Shown piece by piece: positions 12,467 through 25,800 of a DNA stretch of 64,000 nucleotides. The notes under the pieces are model-generated. The model was not told where the DNA came from, ran no database searches, and saw nothing but the letters and a program-made list of their open reading frames with translations. Source of the DNA: Pristionchus mayeri. Lineage: Eukaryota > Nematoda > Chromadorea > Rhabditida > Neodiplogasteridae. The translations under genes were made by a program, and so were the position numbers. The DNA lies in NCBI GenBank assembly GCA_036245805.1, contig BTRK01000001.1, forward strand, positions 23,195,087 through 23,259,086, read 5' to 3'. Within the stretch, counting starts at the first letter, position 1, and every line of letters begins with the position of its first letter.

Positions 12467-14308
12467 ATGGTGGATTTCGTCCGGTCGAGCACTACATTCA
12501 AAGAGGTGGGATTGCCAGTCTGAGGTGATTTATTGTTTATGTTCAGAAGATTGAATTACCTGCATGTTGGAGATCCGTGCCTCCCTCTCTCGTCTTCGAT
12601 AAACTCGAGGTGCGTGCACTGTGGGGGAGGTTCCCTATTGATAGCACTCCTAATTTCGATCTTCCACTAATAGTAATGCAAATACTTACTGTTAACGTAA
12701 TGGTATTAGTTCAAAAATTAGTTATAATTTTAGTAGAGCATTACTAAAGTTACTAGAGTGGTGAGTAATGACGGTCGGATGTCCTAGATGAACTTGCATC
12801 GTAGGTTCGTCATCACACGGGATTCTTCTGGAGTCGTCGTAGAGAAAAAGAATGCGCTCTGACTGATAGCGGACGACTCTTCATCTATTCGTCATTCGAT
12901 CGAGGACTGAGCATCTCCCTTCCTGAGGTTTACGATATAGTCATATATTCGGCTTAATTATTGATTGAAGCTTAATTCACTTTGCTACTCGATCTCTGGG
13001 AAAGAAGTTGTCGGAAGAGAGGTACGATGAGGGAGGGGGTCAATACCGTGCTCATGCGTGATCCCTTCAGGAACAGGCATTGTCCTGCGAGGTTGAGATG
13101 CGACGAGGCAAGGAGAAACTCATGCTCAAAATACGGTACTCTTTCTCGCTTGAATAACTTTTATCCTTATACATATGTTTGAGAGGGAAGGAGAAGGTGA
13201 CGAGATGGAGAGAAGCAATAGGGAAAGCTGCCTTCGAACTGTCGCCATCGGGAGAAATGAAGAGAGCCGCAGGCACTAGTGAGACTGAGTGAACAACATA
13301 GAATTAGTCTAAACTATGTTTGGGATCTCGTGCGAATTGTGGGAAATGAAATGGATGTGCTGTGTGTTCCTCCATCTTGATGGTTGCTCTCTGCAGAGTA
13401 CTCGTGGTTGTGGAAGGCGGTGCCTCTCTCTGCGAAGAGTGCAGAGAGCAGTGAGGCGACCGCCACTCCCAGCACTCTCGTCGACAACTCTCCCAGAACT
13501 GTCACCGACCAGAGTCCGAGAGAGCAGATCAAGGAGTATGTCACACCCACCATAATCATCCTTGTTCCAGAAAGGCCATTTAAAGTTACCGGACGAGGAC
13601 GAAACCCTGATCTGACCCTGATCTGGTCGCGTGTACGAGAGAGTATGCAAAAGTGAGAGAGCGCGGGATTACGCTGATCATTTAAGGCTTTCCCTTGAAG
13701 CTATTATTGATTTTTAGCATTTTTGTATATTCATTCTGAACTAATTCAACCATCGGCTATTCGATGGAGGACAAAAAATATGGGGTAAATTTTGTCCTCG
13801 TCCGGTAACTTTAACAAGTATCATGAAGATTTCATGAATTAATAGTTTAACAGTATGCGTAAAATATTTCAAACATTAATTTAACTGTCAAGAAGATACA
13901 AATATTATAAATGTGTATTACAGAGCCGACACGAACTCGAACATCTCTCCCGGTGTCGCTCCTCCCCCCTCCCTCTCAGTGTCTATCGGAGGGAGTTTCT
14001 ATCAATCATTCTCCCGTCAATATTCGATCGATAATGACGAGAATACTGTATCCTCACCCCTCTTCTCGTCGAGAAAGATGTCGAAGGCCACTGTCTTGTC
14101 GAAGTGCAGTGAGGATGAGATGACTTATCAATCTGCTCCTTCCCACCGAGAGAATTCATTTCCCATCTTTAGGTATGTTTTAGACATCAATTGATTTATT
14201 AATAGCGAAATATATTCCAGTTCCAATTCATTGTATCTCCGTTCAATGAGTAATTCGGTTCTCGAAGCGATGGACGTCAGCCCTAAATCCTCACCACATT
14301 CGCAATAG
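12467..14308 (+). CDS. Small PH-domain-like protein
   Basis: Eight exons join with consistent phases into about 285 residues: 12467-12505, 12547-12609, 12805-12927, 13071-13135, 13185-13276, 13397-13535, 13924-14172, 14221-14308. The first ~140 residues look like a pleckstrin-homology fold. They contain TGFFWSRRREKECALTDSG, then GRLFIYSS, and a C-terminal helix around VTRWREAIGKAAF with the invariant Trp. The rest is Ser/Thr-rich and low complexity. PH domains usually bind phosphoinositides or protein partners, but I cannot identify the family member. An AG sits immediately before the ATG, which suggests spliced-leader addition. A TTAA-flanked MITE lies in the intron 13536-13923. Confidence 0.65.
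13580..13814. mobile_element. MITE with TTAA target duplication (piggyBac-like ends)
   Basis: Terminal inverted repeats AGTTACCGGACGAGGAC (from 13584) and its reverse complement (ending 13810) are flanked on both sides by TTAA (13580-13583 and 13811-13814). The element is about 235 bp and lies in an intron. No transposase is visible, so this is a non-autonomous element. TTAA target duplication is typical of piggyBac-type transposition. Confidence 0.8.
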
Positions 14309-15680
14309 AACAGCGTAATTCGTAATAGTAAAACGGTCCTCCGTAATAAGCTACAGGTCCCTTTCATCACGCTTGTCAACCATCTCAATTTCATTACTGG
14401 TCTCAAGTCGATTACTGGTGATTCGTTACTTCCCATGATATCACTGACTAATTCGTATCTGTGAATACTCATATCTGTATTATATCAATTTCACGTGTAG
14501 AAATATGAAGATTTCATTCTCGCAATGCAGCCTATTATTGAAAACCACTCAAATTTACGATCACTTGAAATTACTGCGCGAGATGGTAGTTCAATTGAAA
14601 AAAAGAAATGTACTGTAGGCTTTGATACCGTATACCTGAAGGAGAGAAAGCGGAACGAGTGATAATGAACATTCCTCTCACATGAGGCATAGTCGGGACT
14701 TGGAGAAAGCTCCCGTCGAGATTGATCGGTGATCCGACCAGATTTCCTTGGCGAGTATGGAACGGAGAAGATATTCTACGTACATCTACGAATGATTTTT
14801 GCTACCATCCCCATAATTGTACAGAGAGCCCCAGTTGAGAGGACGTAGACCGTCTTCACGACACAACTTATATGATCTTTGATATTACTGATCGCTCAGC
14901 ATGTGTTGCGTGACCGATTGCAGTGGAAAAGTGTTCTGAGATCATTGTGGTTCTATTGAGAAAAGTGTTCTGAGATCATTGTGGTTCTATTGAGACAGCA
15001 CTGCTGGAGACCGCACACTTAGTGGCTCTAGAGTCGCGAGGTTGCTGAGTTACTTCAGACCACTTGACCAACCCATATTGATTTTAGAAATATACTGTAG
15101 GAAAGAAGTCTAAAAGAGCTTGAAATAGGAATTGAGATCATGCCAGATCCAGCACATGTATCGAGATTCTGGACGCAGACTTGATTTCTAGTGTAATTTG
15201 GTGTCCATTTACCCAGGAATGCGCGTGGTTCTCTATACCGCAGTTTCATTCTTGGGAGTTCGGAAGGAAGTCCCTCCACCCCCTCCCCTACCAACGCATC
15301 ATATGAAGATTACCGCATCACGATTTATATTACAGGCGATCCCTATTGACTTGAGTGAAACAGTAACAATCACCGAAGAATAGGCAGAATAGCTATTATC
15401 AAAAAGAGAAGTCGCTTATTTAAAGGTTAGGAAAATATCAGTGGAACAACAGTACTGTTTATCGGATCAGCATTTCACATAAAAATAAAACTGTTTTGCA
15501 AACATCAACCAAACAGAGGATATGTGAGATGCTGACTATCTATCAACAAAATAAATGAGATTTAACGGAAGGAGACTCGCTTGGAATAACATCAGAACCC
15601 TATTAACTTATGAATAGTGCTTGTGAAAACAAGATGGAAGCGTGAAAGTAGGGGACAGTGGGGAATCAAAATCACATAGT
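14309..15680. other. Intergenic region
   Basis: No exon chain is supported. It holds a direct duplication of 34 bp at 14927-14994. It lies between the 3' ends of the convergent PH-like and BAF genes. Confidence 0.5.
14927..14994. repeat. 34 bp direct tandem duplication
   Basis: The unit AAAAGTGTTCTGAGATCATT plus 14 further bases occurs twice back to back with no mismatch (14927-14960 and 14961-14994). The perfect identity suggests a recent event. Confidence 0.95.
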
Positions 15681-16258
15681 TTAGATGAACTGCTCTCCCC
15701 ACTCCTTGAGGCAATTGTAGGCAGACTTGGCGTGGTTTGAGGTCACTCCGGCCTGTTCCTGTAAGGAAAAGGATAGTGCTCAAATGAAAGGAACAGAAAC
15801 AGCACGATCTATCGTATACATTGAGGTATAAATAAACTTAGAAAGATTGACAGTAGAAAGTAGAACGACAAAATAGCTTTTCTTAGACTGTTGTTCTTTT
15901 GTATTCTTTAACTAACCTTCAGCCACTCAATAAAGAGCTCCTCGTCCTTTTTCAACAGAAGGAATTGACCGAAGAGAACGTAGGCCTGGAAAGTGTTCAT
16001 TGTAAGGTGATAGCTGACAAGTTCAGCTAAGTTAAATAAAACCCTATTCTATCATAAAAACACAGTGGATCAGTGGAACGCATCAGTATAAAATGAACAA
16101 TGAGTAGAAAATCGGAGAGATTCTCAACAAACCTTGTCGAATCCGGCTTCCGACAGCTTGGCTCCATAAGTGGGGCCGATTCCGGCAATGCAAGTAACTT
16201 CTTTCTCGCCCATAGGCTCGCCGATGAAATCGCGATGCTTGACCGACGTAGAGGCCAT
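15681..16258 (-). CDS. baf-1: Barrier-to-autointegration factor (BAF)
   Basis: Three exons (16133-16258, 15917-15985, 15681-15758) give 90 residues, against 89 in the family. The protein begins [20 protein letters not shown]. It continues through the helix-hairpin-helix segment [20 protein letters not shown], then [16 protein letters not shown], and ends KEWGEQFI. This matches BAF end to end. BAF dimers bridge double-stranded DNA and bind LEM-domain proteins and lamin, and they are needed for nuclear envelope reassembly after mitosis. The gene is divergent from the CEP350-like gene at 16876. Their shared ~620 bp upstream region holds an E2F-type site. Confidence is very high because length, motifs and frame agree throughout. 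Confidence 0.97.
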
Positions 16259-16486
16259 CGTTAGCTCGAGTCTGGGAGAAAAACTAATGAAATGAAATCA
16301 CCGAATATTTAAAGATGGGCGTTGATGTACTCTCGAAAAAATTGCGAAACTGCTGTCTAAGAGGTAAATCGATTGCGAAACGTTTCTTGTTTAAACACGA
16401 AAACAGAGGCATAATACGCACGCACGAGGTGGCTAGCGTACTCTTCGAAGAATGAGTCACCAATTCCCGCTCTAGTGTTCAAGAGA

Positions 16487-16496
16487 GCGCGGGAAA
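16487..16496. promoter_or_regulatory. E2F/EFL-1-type site GCGCGGGAAA
   Basis: A GCGCGGGAAA decamer, matching the E2F consensus TTTSSCGC on the other strand. It lies about 230 bp upstream of the BAF start and 380 bp upstream of the divergent centrosomal-like gene. The role is inferred from sequence and context only. Confidence 0.45.
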
Positions 16497-16875
16497 AGGT
16501 ATACTGTAGTCAGTTCCAAGGAGCATGAAAAAGTATGAACAGATTACCATATATCGATAAGGCCCGGTATTTTTAACTTGAATTAAATATTCGATTTAAA
16601 GGTTTTAAGCGCAATAATAGACAAATAATACTATAATAATAAAGAACCGAACGAATCCAGCAGTTGTTTATGAATTTTAAAGTCACATCTCCGACCCACT
16701 GTTCTAAAATTGAGCATTCTCGCGCGAGCTTGAAAATTGAATGGTTGCCTTTGACAACTGATCTATATCGATGTTTTCTTGTCAATTGCGTACAAATTAT
16801 ATTATTTTGAAGGCTTGGATGCAGCGTATCAACTAAGGGTTTCATCACCAGCACTCAATTGCTCGTCTTTCCGCG

Positions 16876-19800
16876 ATGAGAAGAGGTTCTGATCAGAAAC
16901 CTTCTTCACCATCGAAGAATGCCGCCCATCTGATGTCAACGATGAACTCTGCTACAGCGAACAATGCTCGAGTGCGAAGCAATGTGAGTCACACTATCTA
17001 TTAACCACTTCACGCAGAATTGGCGCGGGGGTGGCAAACCAGCCTCGCTTGGATGCCTCAACTTACGTTTACGTTTACGTTTTACGTTTGTGCATTGTTC
17101 TAACAATAAGATTAGATCCTCGCATTATATGTCGAATAACTTGATATTTCTGTTAAGAAGTGTATGTTGTAGACGCATTCTATTCGGGATAAAGTGGAAT
17201 CAGCTCGTCGTCATCTCAAGAGCCACCAAGAACAATTCCACACTGGAGAAGACTCATCGAGTGGCGAATCAATAGAGAACAAAGTGAGTCCTTTTCGTTA
17301 TGATCTACCTTTGTGAATTGTACATTCATACATTGAAGAAATACAAAGTTGAGCTGTCCGTCAGTAGCTCAATAATCCTTCCTTTGAGAGTCCTCACCAT
17401 CTTCGTCGATCTCGTTCTTCTCCTCGAGGTGTCACTCAATCAGAAAGACATGCAGACAGGGAGAAACACACGGTCATCATATTTAATTTTTAAGTTTGAT
17501 TACAATATGCTAGTGATTTTATTACAGATTAAGGAAACGCGTAGGAGACTGGTCTTCATGTGCTTTTTGTGCACTTGCCTTCCAAAATCTATGACTCACT
17601 AAAATGGCCACAATGTCTCGTTACTGAGTTCGTTTGCAGTCGTCGGTGTTGTACTCGGCCGAGTTGCAGCACGCGAGAAGAGTGAGTGGAGAGGCGAGGA
17701 GGAGAAGCAATTCAGTGAAGAAAACACCCACGACCAGGTACGGTAGATGGACGATTGTGGTTTATTGAACTGCATCTCTATCAGAGTGTTCTTCTTCAGA
17801 GCTTCTCCGGCCAAGTCGATCAGCCCAGCGAGACACAATACTTCTTTCCATAATCAAGTTAGTCGTTCAGAATAATTTTTCATTTTAGTAATTTTTGGCA
17901 TGTTTCGTCAGCGTACCTTCGCATTAGAAATTCTGTTTAAAAGCTTTTGAATAGATCCAGATTGTTGAATGATACATAAATATCCTAGATGCCAAATACT
18001 AAATTCTGAATTTACGAAATTTCATTAATTGTGTAAATGTGCAGTCGATGCGCGATCTCTCACTCAATACGAGTCCCCGTCGTCGCAGTACGTACGTCGT
18101 CGGAGGAAAGAATGGTTAGAAGATTATTCCATCCCCTTGCCACTTCACTTTGTACTACATTTGATAGTGAATATGCAACTTTCAGACTCTTTCCGCGCCG
18201 ATGCTACGTTCACAACGAGTCGAAGAGAGACATTCACGATCGATCGACGGGACCAGACTACAGTATCCCACGATGCGACCGTGATCGCGCCAGGACTATT
18301 GGATGAGGAATTCCATCCGAGAAAGCCGAGGGTTCAGTCTCACGGAAGTTCGAGTGTGTTTCACGCTAAATGTGCGCCCAAAGGTGAGAGATATCTACCA
18401 TCAGTTGCATTTATATCTGTTCTTACAGATATGATCCCTCACGAAGTATCGAATCCTGGAAAGTGGGAAATTGATTTCCTCCCTGGTTCACTCATCAATG
18501 CGAAGAAAGTCGAAAAGGTAAGAAAAAATAAAATGAGGATACGGAATAAATAGTGATGTGGAATAATAATGGAGAGTGGTTGTGCAGGATCGACGATCGG
18601 CTGCCTTCGATCTGGTGTCTCCCAATTCAGAAACAGTGCGGTATCAAGAGGAGAGGACGAGGAGAGAGGAAGAGCAACTCAGGAGGTCAGTCAGGGGGGG
18701 GGGGCTGGCTGTAGTATTCTCTGCCCTTTAAATATACGTGATACCATTTGACTCGTCAGACTGGTACACGAGCAGACGAATGGACGGAGTACGAAGGAGA
18801 TCTTCGATAGTTGGGTGCCTCTCGATGAGGAGAGAAGGAAGAGGAAGGGAGGACAGACTGAGGGAGCAGTCACTGCCAAGGTAGACCCATCTCATCTAGC
18901 AGTTATCTGTCCCTGCCTGGAAACAGAACAGTGCAATGTTATCGTTCGTTGATGTGCAGAAACGATTGGATACTGACATTGTAGAAGTCGACGCGACGTC
19001 TGTGGGAATCGGAGGAGACGCAGGAGGATAGAGAGATGCTGCGAGTATTGGGAAGACGAGAGAAGGAGGAAGGAAGGAGGGTCGTGATGGAGGACGATGC
19101 CGGTTATGCGATGCCCCTTCCCACTGAGGGTTCGTTGTATGCAGATGTCTTGCCTCCTTCCCATCCACTCTCCTATCACTCGCACATCTTACCCTCTCCC
19201 TTTGTAGTGGTGGATCGTCCTCTTCGCACTCCTTCCCCCATTCCACCCCGTGAACCCACTCCTGAAGAACAGTTCTTCACCCCCGCTACCAGTGCACCCA
19301 GACTGAGTAGAGTGAGTGGAGTGAGTGGAGTCAACGAGAAGAATATAGACGGTGAGTCAAGGAACACTCACACTCCCCACTGGGAGAAACATCAAAGACA
19401 CCCACTGGAAATATAGTAGAATGTTGTGAAGACTGCTCTCCCAGTGGATCCCACGATTTTACCATTGATTTCATATCTGTATATTTCCTCTTTTTAGGAA
19501 ATGTAGGAAATCAATGTGATAAGAGTACCAGAGAAAGGGAAGCAGTGGCAAGACGATAGATTATCGATTGCTTGCAGGGGAAACACCCATCGTCGGTCGT
19601 CACTCTGCCAGATTCACTTCTACTTTTGTCATGGATCGATCAGCTGCAGTGGACAGGAGTGTACGCACATTGAGGTTGGAGGAGTATCTAGACGGATGCA
19701 AGGAGTTTACTATTTTTGTTTTTATCGGTTATCAGAATTCACATAATGAAAATTGTCATCGATGAATGCTAGAACAATACTTATTTTTACATGTTTAAAA

Positions 19801-22800
19801 GGACAAATTAGCAGAGGAGGAGCGGACTCGGAGGCAGATCGGAGTGGGGGCAGTTCATTCCATGGCACTCCCGATAGAAGAGAAGAATCGATTGAAGGAA
19901 GGGAGAGATCTATGGGAGAATATGCCACTCCCATCGGAAGAAGAGAGGCAGGGAGAAGAGACGAAGAGGAGGTCAGAGTAGGGCTTGTGCTGAGGAACAA
20001 AGTACATCTCTATTGCGAAAGCTGAGGATTGCTGTTCAGAGATCTTTCCTGAATACTTCATCTCACGATCGATCGAGAGGAGCTCTGAATGAATCGATGA
20101 GGGGATTCGAGACGAGCATCAATAGGTACGGGTTACTCATTGAAGTGGATAGCACTCGAAAGGAGATGTTTTGCATGTCGATCGTCGTTTGTGATGATAC
20201 CTATCTGAAAAGGGACATCTCCCTTTAATAATGCATGATTCTTTACTGCAGGAGTCTCGATCACCTCTCGTTGCTGGCCTCTCGTCTCACTTCCTCTCTG
20301 GAGACATCGAAGGCCAATCTCACTGCTATCGCTGCCCCCATGGGGAATTCAACTGCGAGTCCCCTGAGGGAGAGAGGAAGAGGACTGGAGGGTGAGTTGA
20401 GAGGGAAGACACCCTCCTTACAGAGGACATGACCATTCAACTAGTCTCGATCTCTGCAGGAGTGGAAGGGGAACGACGATTGGGAATGGAAGCTTCCATC
20501 CTCGAGTCTCTGCCCCCGATGAGAGAGGAGAGACACTCAGTGGGAGGAGAGGAATTGAGAAGGATCATGGTGAGTAGAGTGGAGGGGGGGGGGGGGGTGG
20601 GCTCATAATGATAGGAGAAGGATGAGTGTGATGATAATTGGTTGTGTATTTCTGTGGAATGAGATATTTGTAGACTCACTCGACGGAACGGGATCATCGA
20701 ATCTCGCTCCCTGATGAAGAAAAAAGAGGAAGAGAAGAGAGGGTTGAGAGACACACGGTTAGTACTCATCAGCTATCTACTTGATGCACTTGGTTAATGC
20801 ATTAAAATCACTGTAAAGGATCATTGCCAATGTTTTCGCAGGAAAAGTATTGTATATTTCTTTGCCATGATTTTTAACATTGCATAAGAGCCGATAAATT
20901 CGAGATTAGACAAAAGTAATTGTTGATTTGAGTCTCCCCTGCCTCGTCTCCGTTCGTCGATTCCCTCTCATGGGATGGCATCTCTATTGGATGCGAGTAT
21001 CGGAGTGTTGGAGAGGACGGAGGGATACGAGAGTGAAGCTCAGAGACTACAGAAGGTAGTCAGTGAGGTGAGAGAAAGATGAGGGAGGCGAGGAAGAAAT
21101 TCCCATTGGCAGATGAATCAGACGGCGACGAAGGTGGAGAAGGCAGTTGAGGAGAGAGTGAGTGATCTCACTCTACCAGAGGGACAAGTATTCCTTGCAG
21201 CCCCTCCCTTCGCTTCCCTCCTCTCCGGCTCCTCCCATCCCTCCTCCTCGATCTACTCGTCCATCTGCCCCTCCCGTCCCTCGTCCTCGTACTCCCGCTC
21301 CCTCGATGGAGGCGAAGACTGAAGCAGCTGCAGTCAATCCGAGGCCACAGCTGGCAATCGAAACTGCTGGTGAGAAGGGGGAGAGGGAGGGATGGACTGA
21401 GCAGAGTGCATTTGCATCATGCAGTAGTTTTGACTGACGAGAAGATTAGCATTTTAGTTCCATCGAGGTGCTCAAGTTGGAGTGGTCGATTGCAGGTGGT
21501 CGAGAGGAGCTGATGGAGATGTACGAGGCACGCCATCGGAATTGGCATCGAAGAGGTACCGTACACTCATCTTCCCTACGAGACTCCCCATTAGTGTCTG
21601 GATTACGGTATGATTAATCGATTGCAGCCGACGACACGCCATCTAAACGCTCTCCCATTGCAAGGTTGGTGGTTTGTTATTATTTCTGGTGGGCTGTCTT
21701 GATTGGATTGGAATAGATCTTGTTTCTGGCAGATCTCCGAGTCCCCTGCAGCATTCGTTCTCCCTTCCGGCAGAGTTGAGGGAACGGCAGTCAGTGCAGG
21801 GTGAGTGGAATGTCCAGAGGGATCTCACCCCCCCCCCCCCTCCTCAGGGATGCTGGAGCAACGAGCGAAGGCAGTGAGAGGAGCATTCCTCCATCTACTA
21901 CAGAGACTCTACAGGGCACGATTCGAGACCAGATACGATGAGAAGAAGTGAGAGCCACTCTTTCCATTCCTCTAATCCCTTCCCATCTACAGGCACTCTC
22001 GAGGTGACGCCGCCAGTGAGAGGCAGTTCGCAGAAGTTCAGAAGAGAGAGGAGGAGGCATTCAGAAGAGAGGCCAAGGAGGCAAAGAGAAGGGCCATCGA
22101 TCCAACCATCAGATATGTAAGTGGGGAGGATGGAGGAGGAATGAAATGGATAAATAGTAAATAGTATGATTGTAGTTATAGATAAGGATTGCTGAATATA
22201 TTATTCTGTTTGCAGCGTGATTTCATGCAGTGGCTGAAGGAGGAGAGTGAGAGGATGGAGGGGGAGATCGAATGTGAAGTAGAGAGAAGAGAGATAAGGA
22301 GATGGGAGAGGAAGATGAAGACAGGGGGAGTAGATCAAAGGTTAGTGAACGAGTGAGATGGAGTGTAGATGGGCAGTATTCAGTCTGCTGGACTCTTCTC
22401 GATTGAGTGAGGCAGACAAACTACTGGATGAGAGGGCGAGGAAGGCTCTGCGGGCAAGACAGACAGCACACAAACACATGGAGAAGAGGGAGCAAGTGAG
22501 GAGACTCGAGAGTGAAGCGAGAAGGGCAGTGGGTGAGTACTCTCCCTCTGAGGAGTGGGAAGGGCCTCTTCCCGTTGAGTGATGGCGGAGATTCCTCGTC
22601 TGCTCGATCCTCCATCGACGATGCCTCCTTCCTCCTGCAGCAGTCGATGAGGAGATACTCGATGGGTGAGAGATGCGTGATGGAGGAAGGGAGGAAGTGG
22701 TGGTTGCAGGGAACGAGCCCCTTCGAGTGTCCTCAGCGAGGGGAGCGACGGCAGAGACGAGCATCAATGCAAACAGAGACGGTCTGTCGAAACGACATTC

Positions 22801-25800
22801 TATTTTAAACTACTTTTTGAATTCAGAATTCTCCCACTTATTCTTTTTGTTTGTAGATTGAGTATTCAACTTGTTTCACAGGTCGATCTCTCGATGAATC
22901 AAAGAGTGCCGATAGGAAAGAAGGAGGAGAGAAGAGGAAGGAACTGATGAGTGAGATGAAGGAACGATTGGAGGTGAAGAGGAGGTGAGGAAAGGGGAAG
23001 AATTCTAGAAGAGTGAGAAGAAGGAGAGAGATGATGAAGATCCTTGCAGACAAGCGGAGGAAGTGAGAAGGGCGATGGAGGAGAGCGAGAGGAGAATGAC
23101 CGAGACGTAAGAGAGGGAGGGGGAGGGGAGAGAAGAGGGAAGGGAAGGAAGGAGTGATTGCAGTGAGATGGTCTCAGTGGCTGCTCAATTGGCAGCTCAT
23201 GATGAGTACATCAGAGAAGTCGAGGGAGTGGGGAGAGTCATCGCTCAGAATGTACAGCGTGAGTGGTGGAGGGGGGGATACAGGGGGAGGAGGAATCTAG
23301 ATCAGCTGATGGAGTTGACAATTTGATAACGATGTATCACATCATCCCATTTCCCAATAGGAGAGTGAGATTGCAGCCCGTTCTCCTTCTGGTCTTCCCC
23401 CTGGAGTGGAACCACTCGATCTGTCCAGTCTGGATGAAGAGGGAGAGGGAGAGGAGAAGAAGAGCAAGGATTCTATCGAGAAGAGTACTCCCATCAGTGG
23501 AAAGGAAGGAGGACAACCGAAGTGAGTGGGGGGGGGGGGGAGTTGAAGGAAGAGAAGAGAGAAGGAAGTAGTTGATTCCAATACTTACCAGTGTCTATTC
23601 AGATCGACTCTCTCTCGTGACTCCCTTGATGGGATTCCCTCCGTTCCTTCCTCCATCGACCGTTCCTCCGATCCCTCAACGACTTCTGCCTCTAAGACGA
23701 CCTCTTCTTCCTCATCCATTTCCACTTCCTCCTCTAATAAGACACTCAAGGCCACTGAGGAACTATCGCAATTGCTCGAAGAGATTGCGGTAGAAGAGGA
23801 GAAGAAGGAGAGTACCGTACCCCTTGAAGAGAAGGAAGATACGGTAGTGGCTCCTCAATTCTCTCCCTTGTCGAGTGGAAGGAAGGATGAACTGGATCTA
23901 TCGTTGCCATCCACTGCAGCATCGACTGGCAGACAGGAACTCACTCTGGATACTGTACCTCTCCCTGATACCGTACCCCCGCTCGAGAAGGACGTCGAAG
24001 AGACCCCCATTCCTGTCGAGACCCCGCAAGTACCTCCACAGCCTATGGAGGAATCGATTCCCGAAGAGAGAGTAGAGAGAAGCACCGTACCCAGTCGTGC
24101 ACTCTTCTCTCCCATCGAGAGTTCGACCAGTCGAAGTGAAGAGACTGAGAGCAGCAGTGATAGAGGAGGGAAGATAGTCACTGGAGGAGGAAGGAGTACG
24201 GTAGTGACGAGGAAGGAATCTATTGAGGAGAGCAGTGATGAGATTGAAGATGAGACTCTCGATGTGTCCACTACATCATTGAAGAAGGTGAAGGTTTCCC
24301 TTGATGTAAATACTCTCTTAATTTCTTCAATTGTAGGCAATTTCTGTAGCTTCTGAGATGGCGAATCCATTCGATGGATTCGAGAGCAGTTCGGGAGGAA
24401 GCAGAAAGAGTGAGGAGAAGAAGGAGGAGGAGGAGGAGGTTAGAGGGGAATGGATGGGATGTCGATGGTCTCACGATGGTAATCTTCCCCCTTTTAGATG
24501 TTTGCTCCTGCTGTCACTGCCACTCCCACTGTGACTGCCTCCAGTCTCGATCAATCCACTGTGATTGAGAAGTCCCCCATTGTGCAGAAGGAGAAGGAGG
24601 ACGATGAGGTACTGTAGTCGCCCCACCATTCATCGTTAACTGACTTATTCGTAGATATCGTGGGGCGATGGAGGAGGACTGGAACTGGGTGGGGGGAAGT
24701 GCGAGGAGTGCAGACTTCAACTGGGGTACGGTAGGAGATGAGATACGAGCGGGTAATTTATGGGGAAAATATTGTGTTATTTTTTTTACAGATGTGTCAA
24801 CAGCGAGAAGCGAGGAGAAGAAAGAGGAAACGAAAGAATCTGAGGTGGGATCGAAAGAAAGAAGAATTGAGCAACTGAATCAACCTTCACTTTCGTATAC
24901 GATATTTTTTTCGTTGCAGAAGTCTCAAAGAGTGGAAGTGGAGGAGGAGGAAGACAAGGGGGAGAAATCGGCACGCATTGGTTGGTAGTCGAGGAGAAGA
25001 ATGGTTGAGTGAGGGTGTCATTGCAGGAAAATTCGCGTCTCTGAGGGAGCGACTGAGCAAGATCAGCATTGAGGATGAAGAGGAGAAAGAAGGAGCGAAG
25101 GTGAGGAAGGAAAGGATCAATCACTCTATCAAGTTCATTTTATTTAGCTCTGCTTGTATCATCAATCTATTAGGCTGTAATTCGTTGATCTATTTCAGCC
25201 CTCTTCGTCTTCTTCCTCAACTGCGACTTCTTCTTCTCGCTCTGCTTCCTCAACGACGACGTCGACTGAGAAGACGACGAGTGAAGAGACGGAAGGGAAG
25301 AGTGGAGAATCGAGTGAGAGGAAAGAGGAGAAGGTGGAGGAAGATGAGAAGACTCCCCGAGGTGAGGAGAGAAGAGGGGAGGAATGGTAATGGAGGCTCC
25401 CTCAGCAGTCTCCTCTATCTCTGGTGGTCTCTCTTCAGCTTCAGGCAGCATCGACTTCGACGCAGACGTCGCCCTTCCCATTGGTGAGGAGGAGATGACC
25501 CCTTCCCCTACCCTCTCCATCTTCTTATTGCAGATTCCTCTGCGCGTACTCCTCGTGCCCCTTCTAAGAGTCGATTCAGACTGAGTCTCGATGACTCCTT
25601 CCCTGGTATGCCCCCTTCCCCTTTCTATTGCACTCAAGTAACCTCATGATTTCTGTTTTGTGCATTTTTGAACAGTGCAACAATGTGAGTGGCCTAGTTG
25701 TCGATTGTAGCCAATCATGTTAAAATCCGTGCCCACGTCTTATCGGAAGAGTGGAAGTTTGGAAGGAGACAGAACTAGAGATGAATAAGTGTTGTTCATT

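Noticed and set aside
14427..15303. Candidate exons between the PH-like and BAF genes
   Set aside because: Short frames with no domain and no consistent splice phases.
23855..24370. 171-codon minus-strand Ser-rich frame
   Set aside because: Antisense shadow of the acidic exon at 23772-24330, which fits the CEP350-like gene on the plus strand.
25170..25637. 155-codon minus-strand frame
   Set aside because: Antisense shadow of the Ser/Thr-rich exons of the CEP350-like gene.
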